37,933 bases of DNA from Massilia aquatica (GCF_011682045.1 NZ_VVIW01000038.1:1-37933); one strand, 5' to 3'; positions 7,967 to 15,492 are shown, counted from the first letter of the stretch. The notes: a model not told the origin generated them from the letters alone. Numbers and translations: made by a program.

Positions 7967-10900
7967 TCAGAACTTATAGTTCAGGCCGACATACGCCACG
8001 CGGCCGGCGTAGCTGTTGGCGTAGAAGCGCGCCTTGGTGTCGCTGCCCAGGTAGGAACGCGATTCTTCCGCGGTCGCGTTCAGGATCGACGCGGTCAGGC
8101 TCAGTTCCGGCGTGAAGTTATACGCCGCATTCAGGTCGACCTGGCTGAACGGCTCTTCATACACGTTCAAGCCGTTCATCAGGCCGTTGACCACCTGGCC
8201 GCGCCGGTTGTACGACGCACGCAGCATCAGCTTGTCGGTCGAGTAGAACAGGGTCGCGTTGGCCTGGTTCTTGGCGCTGCCCACCAGCGGCGAGGTGCCG
8301 ATCTCGGTGCCGTCGGCCAGGGTGATGGCGGCTTGGTTGGTCTTGTTGTACGTGTAGTTGACCTGGAAGCCGACGCCATTGCCGAAGGTGTGCTGGGCGT
8401 ACAGCTCGACACCTTTCGATACCGCGTCGCGTCCGCCGGCGCTGGTGGCGTAATTTTGCACCGCGATCGATTCGCCGCCGATGTTCAGGTTGACGTCGCG
8501 CACCACAGGCACCGCGAAGTTCTGGACGTTCTTGCGGAACACGCCGGCGCCGAGCACCGAGCCGCGCTGGAAATACCACTCCACGCCCAGGTCGTACTGG
8601 GTGGCCTGGTACGGTTCGAGATCCTTGTTGCTGCCCTCCCCGAACCAGCCCTGGCGGTCGCCCCCGCCGATCAGGCGGCGGTCGTTGACGTATTCCTGGC
8701 CGTAGTAGTTCAGCGCGCCTGGCGCACCGATGTCGTTGTAGCTCGGACGCGCCACCACCTTCGAGGCCGCGCCGCGCAGCAGCACGGTGTCGCTGAGGTC
8801 GTAGGCGACGTTCAGGCTCGGCAGCACGTCGGTGTACTTGCGTTCGAGCGAGCTGACCACATAGGTCGAGACGTGGCCGGTGGCCGGATTGGTCTGGCTG
8901 TCCGGCACCACCGTGAAGCCGCTGGTGCAGCCCGAACCGGCGGGCGCGCCGGCGGCAGGCAGGCCACCCGCGCGGCAAGGTGCCGGCGTGCCGTCCGGAC
9001 CGTCGAAGAAATAGTCGTTGTAGTAGTCGACCTTGTCGGTCGAATCGGCGTGCTGCCGGGTGCGCACCACGCGCAAGCCCAGGTTGCCGCGCAGGCGATC
9101 GGTCTTGAAGTTAGCCTGCAGGTACGCCGACATGATCTTTTCATTCACGTTGTAAATGAAATTGTCTTCGTTCCGGGTCTGCATCTGGCCATAGGTCTGG
9201 TTCAGGTGCGAGATGTAGGCCGGGTAGTTAATGGCCGGGAAGGCGCTGGCCTTGAGGCCGCCCGTCAGGTTGCCCAGCGACTCGCCGTACAGGAATTCGG
9301 GACGGAACTTGTTGGCCGTCGCATCGCAGCCGTTCTGGTAGCGGTTGTCGTACTGGCCGGCGTCGAGCCCCTTGCAGGCCCAGTAGTTGTTGCCGGTGCT
9401 GCGGCTGGTGCCGCCGTCACGGTACTTGGTACCGAACTGGACCGAGTCGAGCCAGTTGCTGTCGGCATGCCAGGTCAGGTCGGCCTGGGCGTAGTCCTGC
9501 TTGGTGCTGTTGCGGGTCCACGACGACGAGGTCGAGCCCAGGTCGATCTCGCCGATGCCGTTGCGCAGGTTTTGCATCAGTTGCGGCGCGAAGGTCATGG
9601 ACGGCGTGCCCGACACGTCCCACGCGGTCGCGCTGTTGCCGAGTACCCAGCTGCTGTCCGCATTTTGCATGCGCGGCTTGATCGGCATGCCGAACTGCAG
9701 TTCCGGACCGCCTTTGGCCCAGGTGCGGCCGCCCTTGAAGGTGGCGTCGATCGACGCGCCCTTCCATTCTATGTCGAGGTCGGCGGTCTGCGAGAGCGCG
9801 CGCTCGCGGCTGTAGCCGCCAGTGATCTGCGGTGTCGGGACGGTGCAGTCGTCGGGGCCGAAGCCGCCGGTATTGGCCAGGCCGCCCGCGCCGGCCTGCG
9901 CGCTGTTGCAGTAATACTTTTTGCCCGGATGCGCGCTGTACTGCGCGCCGGTGACGATGGTGCCGCTCGGGTCGAAGCTCAGGCCGTCGAGCAGGCGTCC
10001 GCCCGGCCAGTTGCCGTCGCCGTCGTAGCGGGCGATATTCCATTCCGGGACCTTCAGCTGGTTCAGCTGGGAATTTTGCTGCAGGTCAAAGCGGAAGTAG
10101 TTGGCCGTCATGTTCAGGTTGCGCAGCGGCTTGAACTGCAGGGTCAGCTGCCCGCCCTTGCGCTCGCGCTCGGTGGTACGCACGTCCAGGTTGACCGAGG
10201 TCGGCATCGCGAATTTGCTGTAGTACTTGCCCGACTGGTCGTAGAAGCCCGACTGGCCCCACCAGAACGAATTGAGGTTCGATGGCTTGCCGTCCGCGCC
10301 GACCGGCGGCTGCGTCTTGTAGCTGTCGGCATACCACTGCCAGTTCTCGGTGCTGGCGCCCATCGTGCGCGTGGTACGCTTTTGCTGGGTGTAGCCGACC
10401 AACATGCCGATGCGGTTGCTCTCGTCGTGCCAGGCGTACTGGCCGGAGAACTGGGGGTCGGTCTTTTTGGTGGTGTCGGCCCAGGTGCCCTCGGCGTTGA
10501 CGAAGCCGGAGCCCGACTTGACGTCCAGCGGACGGCGCGTGCGCAGGATCACCGTGCCGCCGATGCCGCCTTCGTCGAAGCGCGCTTCGGACGTCTTGTA
10601 CAACTCGGCGCTGGAGAGCATATTCGACGGCATCAGCATGTAGTTGAACGAACGCGACGGATCGCCGTTCGATTCGGCGGTGGCGACGTAGTTGCCATTG
10701 AGCTGGGTCAGGGTCAGGTCTGACGACAGGCCGCGCACGCTGACGTTCTTGCCTTCGCCGCCGCTGCGGGTGACGACGACACCGGGCACGCGCTGCAGGG
10801 CGTCGGCCACGTTCTTGTCCGGGAATTTACCGACGTCTTCGGCAGTCACGACCTCGACGATCGAATTGGCCTCGCGCTTCTGGTCGAGGCTTTTCTCGAT

Positions 10901-11143
10901 CGCGTAGCGAAAACCGGTGACCACGACTTTGGTCGCGGCGGCGCCGGGGTCCTGCTCGGCTGGTGTTGCCGCGACCGGCGTTGGTGTCGCAGTCGGCTGC
11001 CCTGCGGGCGGCTGGGCAGGCTGGGCGGCCCGCGCGTTTTGCGCATGGGCGCCCGACAGCGAGAGCAACGCGAGGCCGACGGCCATGGCGATGGGCGTGA
11101 CGCGGCAGCGCGGGCGGGAAGCGTGATGGGTTCTTGAAGTCAT
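7967..11143 (-). CDS. TonB-dependent outer-membrane receptor (1058 aa), TonB-Xanth-Caul type
   Basis: An active outer-membrane transporter that should import an oligosaccharide using TonB/ExbBD energy. The signal peptide is AVGLALLSLSGAHAQ. A proline/alanine-rich linker leads to the TonB-box-like KVVVTGF and the plug domain (DVGKFPDKNVADALQRVPGV, VSVRGLSSDLTLTQLNG, IGGTVILRTRRP). The remaining roughly 800 residues form the beta-barrel, ending in YVGLNYKF; a C-terminal Phe is the assembly signal of outer-membrane barrels. The plug signature (EKSLDQKREANSIVEVVTAED) is that of the TonB-Xanth-Caul receptors, which accompany glycan-degradation genes. The start is set by CAGGAGA six bases before the ATG. 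Co-orientation with two GH92 mannosidases suggests a mannose-rich ligand; this is inference. Confidence 0.93.
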   Translation of the reverse strand: MTSRTHHASRPRCRVTPIAMAVGLALLSLSGAHAQNARAAQPAQPPAGQPTATPTPVAATPAEQDPGAAATKVVVTGFRYAIEKSLDQKREANSIVEVVTAEDVGKFPDKNVADALQRVPGVVVTRSGGEGKNVSVRGLSSDLTLTQLNGNYVATAESNGDPSRSFNYMLMPSNMLSSAELYKTSEARFDEGGIGGTVILRTRRPLDVKSGSGFVNAEGTWADTTKKTDPQFSGQYAWHDESNRIGMLVGYTQQKRTTRTMGASTENWQWYADSYKTQPPVGADGKPSNLNSFWWGQSGFYDQSGKYYSKFAMPTSVNLDVRTTERERKGGQLTLQFKPLRNLNMTANYFRFDLQQNSQLNQLKVPEWNIARYDGDGNWPGGRLLDGLSFDPSGTIVTGAQYSAHPGKKYYCNSAQAGAGGLANTGGFGPDDCTVPTPQITGGYSRERALSQTADLDIEWKGASIDATFKGGRTWAKGGPELQFGMPIKPRMQNADSSWVLGNSATAWDVSGTPSMTFAPQLMQNLRNGIGEIDLGSTSSSWTRNSTKQDYAQADLTWHADSNWLDSVQFGTKYRDGGTSRSTGNNYWACKGLDAGQYDNRYQNGCDATANKFRPEFLYGESLGNLTGGLKASAFPAINYPAYISHLNQTYGQMQTRNEDNFIYNVNEKIMSAYLQANFKTDRLRGNLGLRVVRTRQHADSTDKVDYYNDYFFDGPDGTPAPCRAGGLPAAGAPAGSGCTSGFTVVPDSQTNPATGHVSTYVVSSLERKYTDVLPSLNVAYDLSDTVLLRGAASKVVARPSYNDIGAPGALNYYGQEYVNDRRLIGGGDRQGWFGEGSNKDLEPYQATQYDLGVEWYFQRGSVLGAGVFRKNVQNFAVPVVRDVNLNIGGESIAVQNYATSAGGRDAVSKGVELYAQHTFGNGVGFQVNYTYNKTNQAAITLADGTEIGTSPLVGSAKNQANATLFYSTDKLMLRASYNRRGQVVNGLMNGLNVYEEPFSQVDLNAAYNFTPELSLTASILNATAEESRSYLGSDTKARFYANSYAGRVAYVGLNYKF

Positions 11144-11455
11144 GTTGGTCTCCTGATCGTGCCCTGTATCGGGCTTTCTTTTATAGCGGCAGCAAGTGTC
11201 AGGCGTCCGTCAAGCGGGCGCAGCCTCCCGCACCGCAAGGCGAAGCGGGTCTGCCATCCCACCCGATGCCTCGACCGGGAACGGAACCCACCTTGAAGCT
11301 CGATGCGAAACCAGCGCGGCACTGTCTTGGGCCTGGCAGACCGTCAACTGCGTTGCGCGCGGCGTGCACGAAGCTAAATGCAACTAGAATCGCGGATTAT
11401 TAAACGGCGGTGGATCATGTGCATGCCGGTAAGTTTCGCATTTCAACAAAGCAAA

Positions 11456-11484
11456 TTTATACTAGGGAATGTAATAGCCTTCAA
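11456..11484 (-). promoter_or_regulatory. Candidate sigma-70 promoter for the TonB receptor gene
   Basis: On the minus strand TTGAAG (11484-11479), a 17-base spacer and TATAAA (11461-11456) match the -35/-10 layout. It would leave a leader of about 305 bases before the receptor ATG. The gap 11144-11455 holds no credible gene; I see no perfect LacI-type operator palindrome in it. A second TATAAA-like box near 11180 lacks a properly spaced -35. Confidence 0.45.
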
Positions 11485-11700
11485 TCAACTTTCATGATTT
11501 GCGTGAAGTTTAGCGTTGTCTAGTAAACACGGGTCGAGGGAATGTCTGGGAGCGTGGCGTGCCGGGGCCTCGGCGTCGGGAGTGAAATTCATTTCAATGT
11601 CGCTGACGTACCAGTCATAATCCTGAGGTGCGATATCCGCCGCCGCAAATACTTCCTTTATGTCTGTGAAGTAGCAAACCTGGTCAAGGTTTTTATATGT
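11485..11700 (-). pseudogene. Decayed coding fragment (C-terminal piece of an unidentified protein)
   Basis: The minus-strand frame ending at 11485 contains a well-formed, acidic protein-like stretch, CYFTDIKEVFAAADIAPQDY followed by DWYVSDIEMNF. It then trails into a low-quality tail. Upstream of it the frame loses protein character, while another frame supplies a stretch (GAVFGALHIKTLTRFA) that runs into a stop. This pattern fits a gene broken by frameshifts. I do not recognise the family. The AT content here is higher than in the flanking core genes, in line with acquired DNA. Confidence 0.3.
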
Positions 11701-11880
11701 AGTGCACCGAACACGGCGCCGTGCCGTCCCAAAAACTGCGCAGATGCACTTGGCCTTGTCGACTGCGCTTCGCCGCTTTACACTGAGACACCCGAGCCTT
11801 CTCCCTGGCGATCCATGCCGATGAAGAAAAGCGCCACAAGCTAAAACTGGCGCGACGTGTGGCCGCGCTGGCGCAACGTG

Positions 11881-12066
11881 ATGGACATTGCCGGCCCGGT
11901 TCTCGAGCTGTCTCCCTATCGCGGCGAGCTGTTGGAGGCCGTCGGCAATTTGTCGGCGTTGACGCCGCCGGCAAGTCCCCATGACTGGGCCGCCGAACTG
12001 GAGGCGCGCGGCGTTCCGGCGGGCGACTGCCTCGCGCTACTTAAAACACGCGGGCTAGCTGAATAG
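11881..12066 (+). CDS. Small hypothetical ORF (61 aa) or C-terminal remnant
   Basis: This plus-strand frame from an ATG reads MDIAGPVLELSPYRGELLEA, then VGNLSALTPPASPHDWAAEL and ends in ALLKTRGLAE before a TAG. Third positions are mostly G/C, as in the real genes around it, and the composition is that of a soluble helical protein. Just upstream, another frame has a similarly good stretch (ADEEKRHKLKLARRVAALAQ), so this may be the end of a longer, frameshifted gene rather than a complete small one. No family is recognised. It converges on the HNH gene, whose stop is at 12138. Confidence 0.35.
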   Translation: MDIAGPVLELSPYRGELLEAVGNLSALTPPASPHDWAAELEARGVPAGDCLALLKTRGLAE

Positions 12067-12137
12067 GCAATGCACGTTGCGCCGTTTGCAGGAAGTGTAA
12101 TCGGTCGTGTGAGGCGAGCCAACGGTCATGTAGCAGA

Positions 12138-13103
12138 TTACGACTGCGGCATATTGCGAAGCAGTTTGACGCTCAGCTTCGAGGCATAGCCGTGCTGCTC
12201 GCCGTCGGACCGCCACGTGACAGCAAGGAGCTTAGTCACGGCCGGCCCGGCGCGACCTTGCGTGGAAAGCCATAGTCCTTCGTTGAGTTGCCAGCAGCGC
12301 CGCACCGTAATGTCGACGTCAATATGGCCAAGGTCGAGCATCCATCGTGACTGACTGCGCCGCATAAACTCCTCTGCGCAATCGCGGTAGTGCCGCGATA
12401 CTTGGTCTTCAGTCCAGTCGTTGAGCAAGGCAAGATGGGCGAGCGCCTGATCCAGGCGACCCGACATCTTCGCAAATCCAAGGTGCTGCGTCTCGTGACA
12501 GGCCGAGTACAGACCGATCAGCTTTTCTAGCCGCTGGACACCGCATGATTCGATGCGCATTGGTTCGTTGTAGCTCCACAATTCGTGGCATTCCAGCGGG
12601 CCGGCGGCACCACAGACCTCGCAGCGATGACCGCAGGCCGCGAACGTTTTACTGCGCAGCGTCTGCCATCGAGCGTCGTCGAGCAGGCGGTGCAGGCTCG
12701 CCCCCCAGGACGATGCCGGCACCATCGAACTGAGGGTGTCCTTGTACGCTTTCCACGGCAGCCAGCGTGTCAACAACTCCAGCGCTGATCTGTTTTTGCG
12801 CGTGACGTAGACACCCTTTTCGTCGCTGCGTACGCCAAGCCTGGTGTGCGATTTTGACGGCTCGCCGTCATATCCCACGAGGTGCAACCTGCCTTCCGGG
12901 TCCCACAGCTGCTCCGGTGCGCAGCCGGGCGTATTCTTGCTTGTCTTCTTCGGCCCTCCTGGCAGCAGCGCGGCAAAACAGCGCGTCGCGAGCAGGAAAG
13001 GGGAATCTTCTAAATCGGAAACTACGCCGTCCTGCACGATGCAGTCATGGATCTCGTAGAAACGCTCATCGGCAGTTCGTGGTGTCGCTGCGCTGCCGCT
13101 CAT
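12138..13103 (-). CDS. HNH endonuclease-like protein (321 aa)
   Basis: Residues about 158-215 form an HNH/zinc-finger nuclease core: CEVC (C161, C164), ECHELW (H173), then ACHETQHLGFA (C202, H203, H207). The remaining C-terminal part (ALAHLALLNDWTEDQ, RRSQSRWMLDLGHID) also matches a widespread but little-characterised bacterial HNH family. The first about 150 residues are a separate domain (DERFYEIHDCIVQDGVV, CAPEQLWDPEGRLHLVG) that I cannot assign. In related proteins the second knuckle usually reads C-x-x-C-H; here it is Y-S-A-C-H, so one zinc ligand appears missing and activity may be altered. The ATG overlaps the stop of the upstream membrane-protein gene (ATGA), so the two are probably translated together. 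It could act on invading DNA or be a homing-type nuclease; neither is shown. Confidence 0.75.
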   Translation of the reverse strand: MSGSAATPRTADERFYEIHDCIVQDGVVSDLEDSPFLLATRCFAALLPGGPKKTSKNTPGCAPEQLWDPEGRLHLVGYDGEPSKSHTRLGVRSDEKGVYVTRKNRSALELLTRWLPWKAYKDTLSSMVPASSWGASLHRLLDDARWQTLRSKTFAACGHRCEVCGAAGPLECHELWSYNEPMRIESCGVQRLEKLIGLYSACHETQHLGFAKMSGRLDQALAHLALLNDWTEDQVSRHYRDCAEEFMRRSQSRWMLDLGHIDVDITVRRCWQLNEGLWLSTQGRAGPAVTKLLAVTWRSDGEQHGYASKLSVKLLRNMPQS

Positions 13104-13591
13104 GCGGCACCTTCCGGCGGACCGCCGTGGGACTTGGACGCCGCACGAGACCAGGCCATGCCGCCGGCCAGCGCGGCGGCGACCGGCAATGCCATTGACA
13201 ATGCGAAGAAGCCGATGGACGGCTGGGTCGCACCCGGCCCTGTTAGCATGATGAGGAAAAACGTGTCCGCGATCAGTCCTGCCACGGCAGACTGCGCGGT
13301 GGGGCCACCCCCGCCATATTTCGCGGCCACGTACCCGCCGGAGTAAGCGGATGCAATTTGTACCAGCCCACTGAGCACGGCATTGATTGAGAAATAACTG
13401 AGCGATATCGCCGCGTATGCCTGTTCGATAGTCATTCCGGACTGGATATATATCCAGAGCGAGGCGTTAGCGACTGCGGTTCCCAGGGTAGCCATTCCGC
13501 CAATAGCGGCCGCGCCACCGATCAGCGACGCGCGCCAGCTAAACGAATCCGGCCTGGCTTGGGATGGTACTGGCGGGTGGTAGGGGTTCAT
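13100..13591 (-). CDS. Small four-helix membrane protein (163 aa)
   Basis: An integral membrane protein with a short proline-rich cytoplasmic-type head (MNPYHPPVPSQARP). It has four hydrophobic, glycine/alanine-rich segments: ASLIGGAAAIGGMATLGTAV (about 21-41), AISLSYFSINAVLSGLVQI (about 61-80), SAVAGLIADTFFLIMLTG (about 100-118) and IGFFALSMALPVAAALAGG (about 126-145). A basic tail follows. Frequent GxxxG-like spacing suggests tight helix packing or oligomerisation. I do not recognise a named family. Its stop codon overlaps the start of the HNH gene by 4 bases, so the pair forms an operon. The start has no strong Shine-Dalgarno sequence. A membrane protein coupled to a nuclease recalls defence or mobile-element modules, but that is inference from layout only. 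Confidence 0.7.
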   Translation of the reverse strand: MNPYHPPVPSQARPDSFSWRASLIGGAAAIGGMATLGTAVANASLWIYIQSGMTIEQAYAAISLSYFSINAVLSGLVQIASAYSGGYVAAKYGGGGPTAQSAVAGLIADTFFLIMLTGPGATQPSIGFFALSMALPVAAALAGGMAWSRAASKSHGGPPEGAA

Positions 13592-13867
13592 GTCGGCATA
13601 CGATCAAGTCCGCGTTCAATTCAAGGGAGACGGCTCAATGCTGCCGGACCCTCATGGGGGAAACATAGACCCGAGAATGTATCACCATTACTGCCGTTCA
13701 ACTTGTAGAGATTTCTGGAGCAAGGCGGTGTACGAGATCTCTGCGGTCAATTCGCATAGCTCCTGTCGGCGTTGTGATTTGGCACGTTAAACAGGAAGAG
13801 GACGGTATATCGTACCTGCTTTCCCCTGTTGCATTGCCATTCGAAGAGTTTGCGTATTCACCTCAAG

Positions 13868-14218
13868 CTAAGCGAACTTGAGCTTACGCACAGCCCAATC
13901 GAAATTCATATTGGCGCTTGTGACCCCCAGCATCTGATTTTCAACGGTGCCGAGTAGCTTGGTTTCCGATACCGGTAAAGTGTTTGCACGGACGTACTCA
14001 GCGATACAGCGCTTGAGCGACCACGATGTCGACGGGCCTTTGCGCGGCTCGAGCAGACTTGTTGGCACGATGCCTTGCGCCAGCAAGCCATCAAGCTGTT
14101 GCCCATAGCGCTGTGCTTCGTCGAAAGTGTCAAACGTGGCCCAGAATGTTTTGGGCAACAGCTTGCTCTTCACGCTGAGCTGAACGGTACCTGAGGGAGT
14201 GGTTTTTATCGGGGCCAT
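13868..14218 (-). pseudogene. Phage-type integrase gene, N-terminal part only (116 codons)
   Basis: The product resembles the N-terminal arm-binding and SAM-like core-binding region of tyrosine-recombinase integrases found in betaproteobacterial islands: MAPIKTTPSGTVQLSVKSK, FWATFDTFDEAQRYGQQLDG and RCIAEYVRANTLPVSETKLL. It then stops soon after NFDWAVRKL. A full integrase is about 330-400 residues, with a catalytic domain bearing R-H-R-Y residues; none of that is present. The gene starts about 130 bases downstream of the tRNA-Cys 3' end and points the same way, the classic arrangement for an island integrated at a tRNA. The truncation would make it incapable of excision by itself. Confidence 0.7.
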
Positions 14219-14252
14219 GAATCCAAGACAGGATTCAAACGCTGAAAAGTCA

Positions 14253-14270
14253 AACGGCCAGTAGGCCGTT
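14253..14270 (-). terminator. Probable terminator of the tRNA operon
   Basis: AACGGCC (14253-14259) and GGCCGTT (14264-14270) pair perfectly around a 4-base loop. On the minus strand the hairpin is followed by TGACTTTT. It lies downstream of the Gly-Gly-Cys tRNA run and upstream of the truncated integrase start. Confidence 0.5.
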
Positions 14271-14280
14271 GTCAGGGAGG

Positions 14281-14305
14281 CGCACCTCCCGTGCCGGGAG
14301 GTGCG
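14281..14305. repeat. Strong 10-bp hairpin between tRNA-Cys and the integrase remnant
   Basis: CGCACCTCCC (14281-14290) and GGGAGGTGCG (14296-14305) pair perfectly around the loop GTGCC. It lies a few bases from a GTTCGAAC palindrome (14312-14319). No T-run follows. It could be a recombination (att/arm) site, a processing signal or part of the operon terminator. Confidence 0.6.
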
Positions 14306-14350
14306 AACCCTGTTCGAACCAGCTCAGAGTGAGCCAAGTCCTTGATTTTC

Positions 14351-14424
14351 TGGAGGCGAGGACGGGAATCGAACCCGTCTAAACGGCTTTGCAGGCCGCT
14401 GCATAACCTCTTTGCTACCTCGCC
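14351..14424 (-). tRNA. tRNA-Cys (anticodon GCA)
   Basis: Read on the minus strand it starts GGCGAGG and ends CCTCGCC-T-CCA, giving a 7-bp acceptor stem with an encoded CCA end (74 bases). The anticodon loop is CTGCAAA with GCA in the centre, and the T-arm reads CGGGTTCGATTCCCG. It is the last of three tRNAs downstream of pgsA. The truncated integrase next to its 3' end marks it as the likely integration site of the neighbouring island. Confidence 0.95.
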
Positions 14425-14491
14425 AGAAACTTTGCTGCGCCACCCCCGGTGGGGTGACAAAAAAAGGAAGCGATGCTTCCCTTTTGAATTC

Positions 14492-14567
14492 TGGAGCGGG
14501 AGAAGAGTCTCGAACTCTCGACCTCAACCTTGGCAAGGTTGCGCTCTACCAACTGAGCTACTCCCGC
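14492..14567 (-). tRNA. tRNA-Gly (anticodon GCC), copy 2
   Basis: 76 bases on the minus strand: a GCGGGAG acceptor, D-arm with AGCTCAGTTGGTAGAGC, anticodon loop CTTGCCAAG (GCC), T-arm GAGAGTTCGAGACTCTT and an encoded CCA. It is identical to the copy 56 bases upstream at 14624-14699. Confidence 0.95.
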
Positions 14568-14623
14568 ATTGGAGTCTTGCATCTTACTATGTACCGCTAC
14601 TGCCTGCCTGACCCAGAACAAAC

Positions 14624-14699
14624 TGGAGCGGGAGAAGAGTCTCGAACTCTCGACCTCAACCTTGGCAAGGTTGCGCTCTACCAACTGAGCTACTCCCGC
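14624..14699 (-). tRNA. tRNA-Gly (anticodon GCC), copy 1
   Basis: Same 76-base sequence as the next tRNA-Gly: acceptor GCGGGAG, GCC anticodon, encoded CCA. It follows the pgsA stop by 102 bases, the order usual in Burkholderiales, so the tRNAs may be co-transcribed from the pgsA side. Confidence 0.95.
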
Positions 14700-14801
14700 G
14701 TGCTACAACATCGTTACAGCATCGTGACAACATCGTCACGACAGGGCGGCATTATAGATGATCTGGACAGGCTGTCAAGGATCAACAGCCAATTACTGCA
14801 T

Positions 14802-15386
14802 TCACTCCATCATGCCGCCCTTTTCCTTGATCAGCGGCCAGGCCAGGCGCATGTAATAAAACATCGACCAGACGGTCAGCACGGCGGCCAGCACCATCAG
14901 GTATTCGCCCAGCAGCTGGGTGTCGATGAAGCGAAACAGCATGTCGTGCCACAGCAGCAGCGGAATGGCGGTCATCTGCGCGGCGGTCTTGATCTTGCCG
15001 ATCGAGCTGACCGCGACCGAACGCGACGCGCCGATCTGCGCCATCCATTCGCGCAGCGCCGAGATGGCGATCTCGCGCCCGATGATGATGAAGGCGAGGA
15101 AGTGGTCGACCCGGTCCAGGTGCACCAGCACCAGCAGCGCGCCGGCCACCATCAGTTTGTCGGCCACCGGATCGAGGAAGGCGCCGAAGGCCGAGGTCTG
15201 GTTCCAGCGGCGCGCCAGGAAGCCGTCGAACCAGTCGGTGACGGCGGCGATGACGAACACCAGGGTGGCCGCCATGTCCTGGTCGGAGCGCGGCAGCCAG
15301 TGGACCGGCAGGTAGTACACGCCGACGACGAGCGGAATCAGGGCTACACGTAACCAGGTCAGGAGAATCGGGATATTAAAGGGCAT
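14802..15386 (-). CDS. pgsA: CDP-diacylglycerol--glycerol-3-phosphate 3-phosphatidyltransferase
   Basis: PgsA makes phosphatidylglycerol phosphate, the committed step to phosphatidylglycerol and cardiolipin, in the inner membrane. The protein (194 aa, normal length) opens with FNIPILLTWLRVALIP. It carries the CDP-alcohol phosphotransferase motif D-G-x2-A-R-x8-G-x3-D-x3-D at residues 54-76 (DGFLAR, then GAFLDPVAD). Several hydrophobic segments follow. GREIAISALREWMAQIG and SSIGKIKTAAQM are also typical of PgsA rather than of phosphatidylserine synthase. It starts at an ATG 121 bases after uvrC, the conserved uvrC-pgsA-tRNA order. Confidence 0.96.
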   Translation of the reverse strand: MPFNIPILLTWLRVALIPLVVGVYYLPVHWLPRSDQDMAATLVFVIAAVTDWFDGFLARRWNQTSAFGAFLDPVADKLMVAGALLVLVHLDRVDHFLAFIIIGREIAISALREWMAQIGASRSVAVSSIGKIKTAAQMTAIPLLLWHDMLFRFIDTQLLGEYLMVLAAVLTVWSMFYYMRLAWPLIKEKGGMME

Positions 15387-15467
15387 AGAGGGGGGCGCAC
15401 TGGTTAAGCGTTGATAGATGCTTGCGACGCTAGTCTACCTTGCTCACGCTGTTTTCACCAGTTTGGA

Positions 15468-15492
15468 CCGTGCGCGGCAATGGCGCGCACGG
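15468..15492 (-). repeat. 9-bp inverted repeat between uvrC and pgsA
   Basis: CCGTGCGCG (15468-15476) and CGCGCACGG (15484-15492) pair perfectly around 7 bases, 15 bases after the uvrC stop. No T-run follows, so it may be an RNA-stability or weak attenuation element rather than a full terminator. Confidence 0.5.

Noticed and set aside
5357-10723. A 1788-codon plus-strand open frame across the GH92 and receptor genes
   Set aside because: It is exactly antisense to two strongly supported genes. Its composition (runs of R, A, V, G, H, Q) is what high-GC codon bias produces on the opposite strand, and no domain is recognisable. It is remarkable for length only.
12854-13198. Plus-strand frames opposite the HNH and membrane-protein genes
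   Set aside because: Antisense shadows; the minus-strand genes have motifs, membrane segments and an ATGA overlap.
13590-13790. Plus-strand 66-codon frame with a C-x-x-C near its end (SCRRCD), divergent from the membrane-protein gene
   Set aside because: Its ATG overlaps the other gene's start codon, it has no ribosome site and its codon use is unlike the neighbours. A small zinc protein cannot be fully excluded, but the support is too thin.
15468-15492. uvrC-pgsA hairpin considered as a terminator
   Set aside because: No T-run follows on the minus strand, so it is listed only as an inverted repeat.
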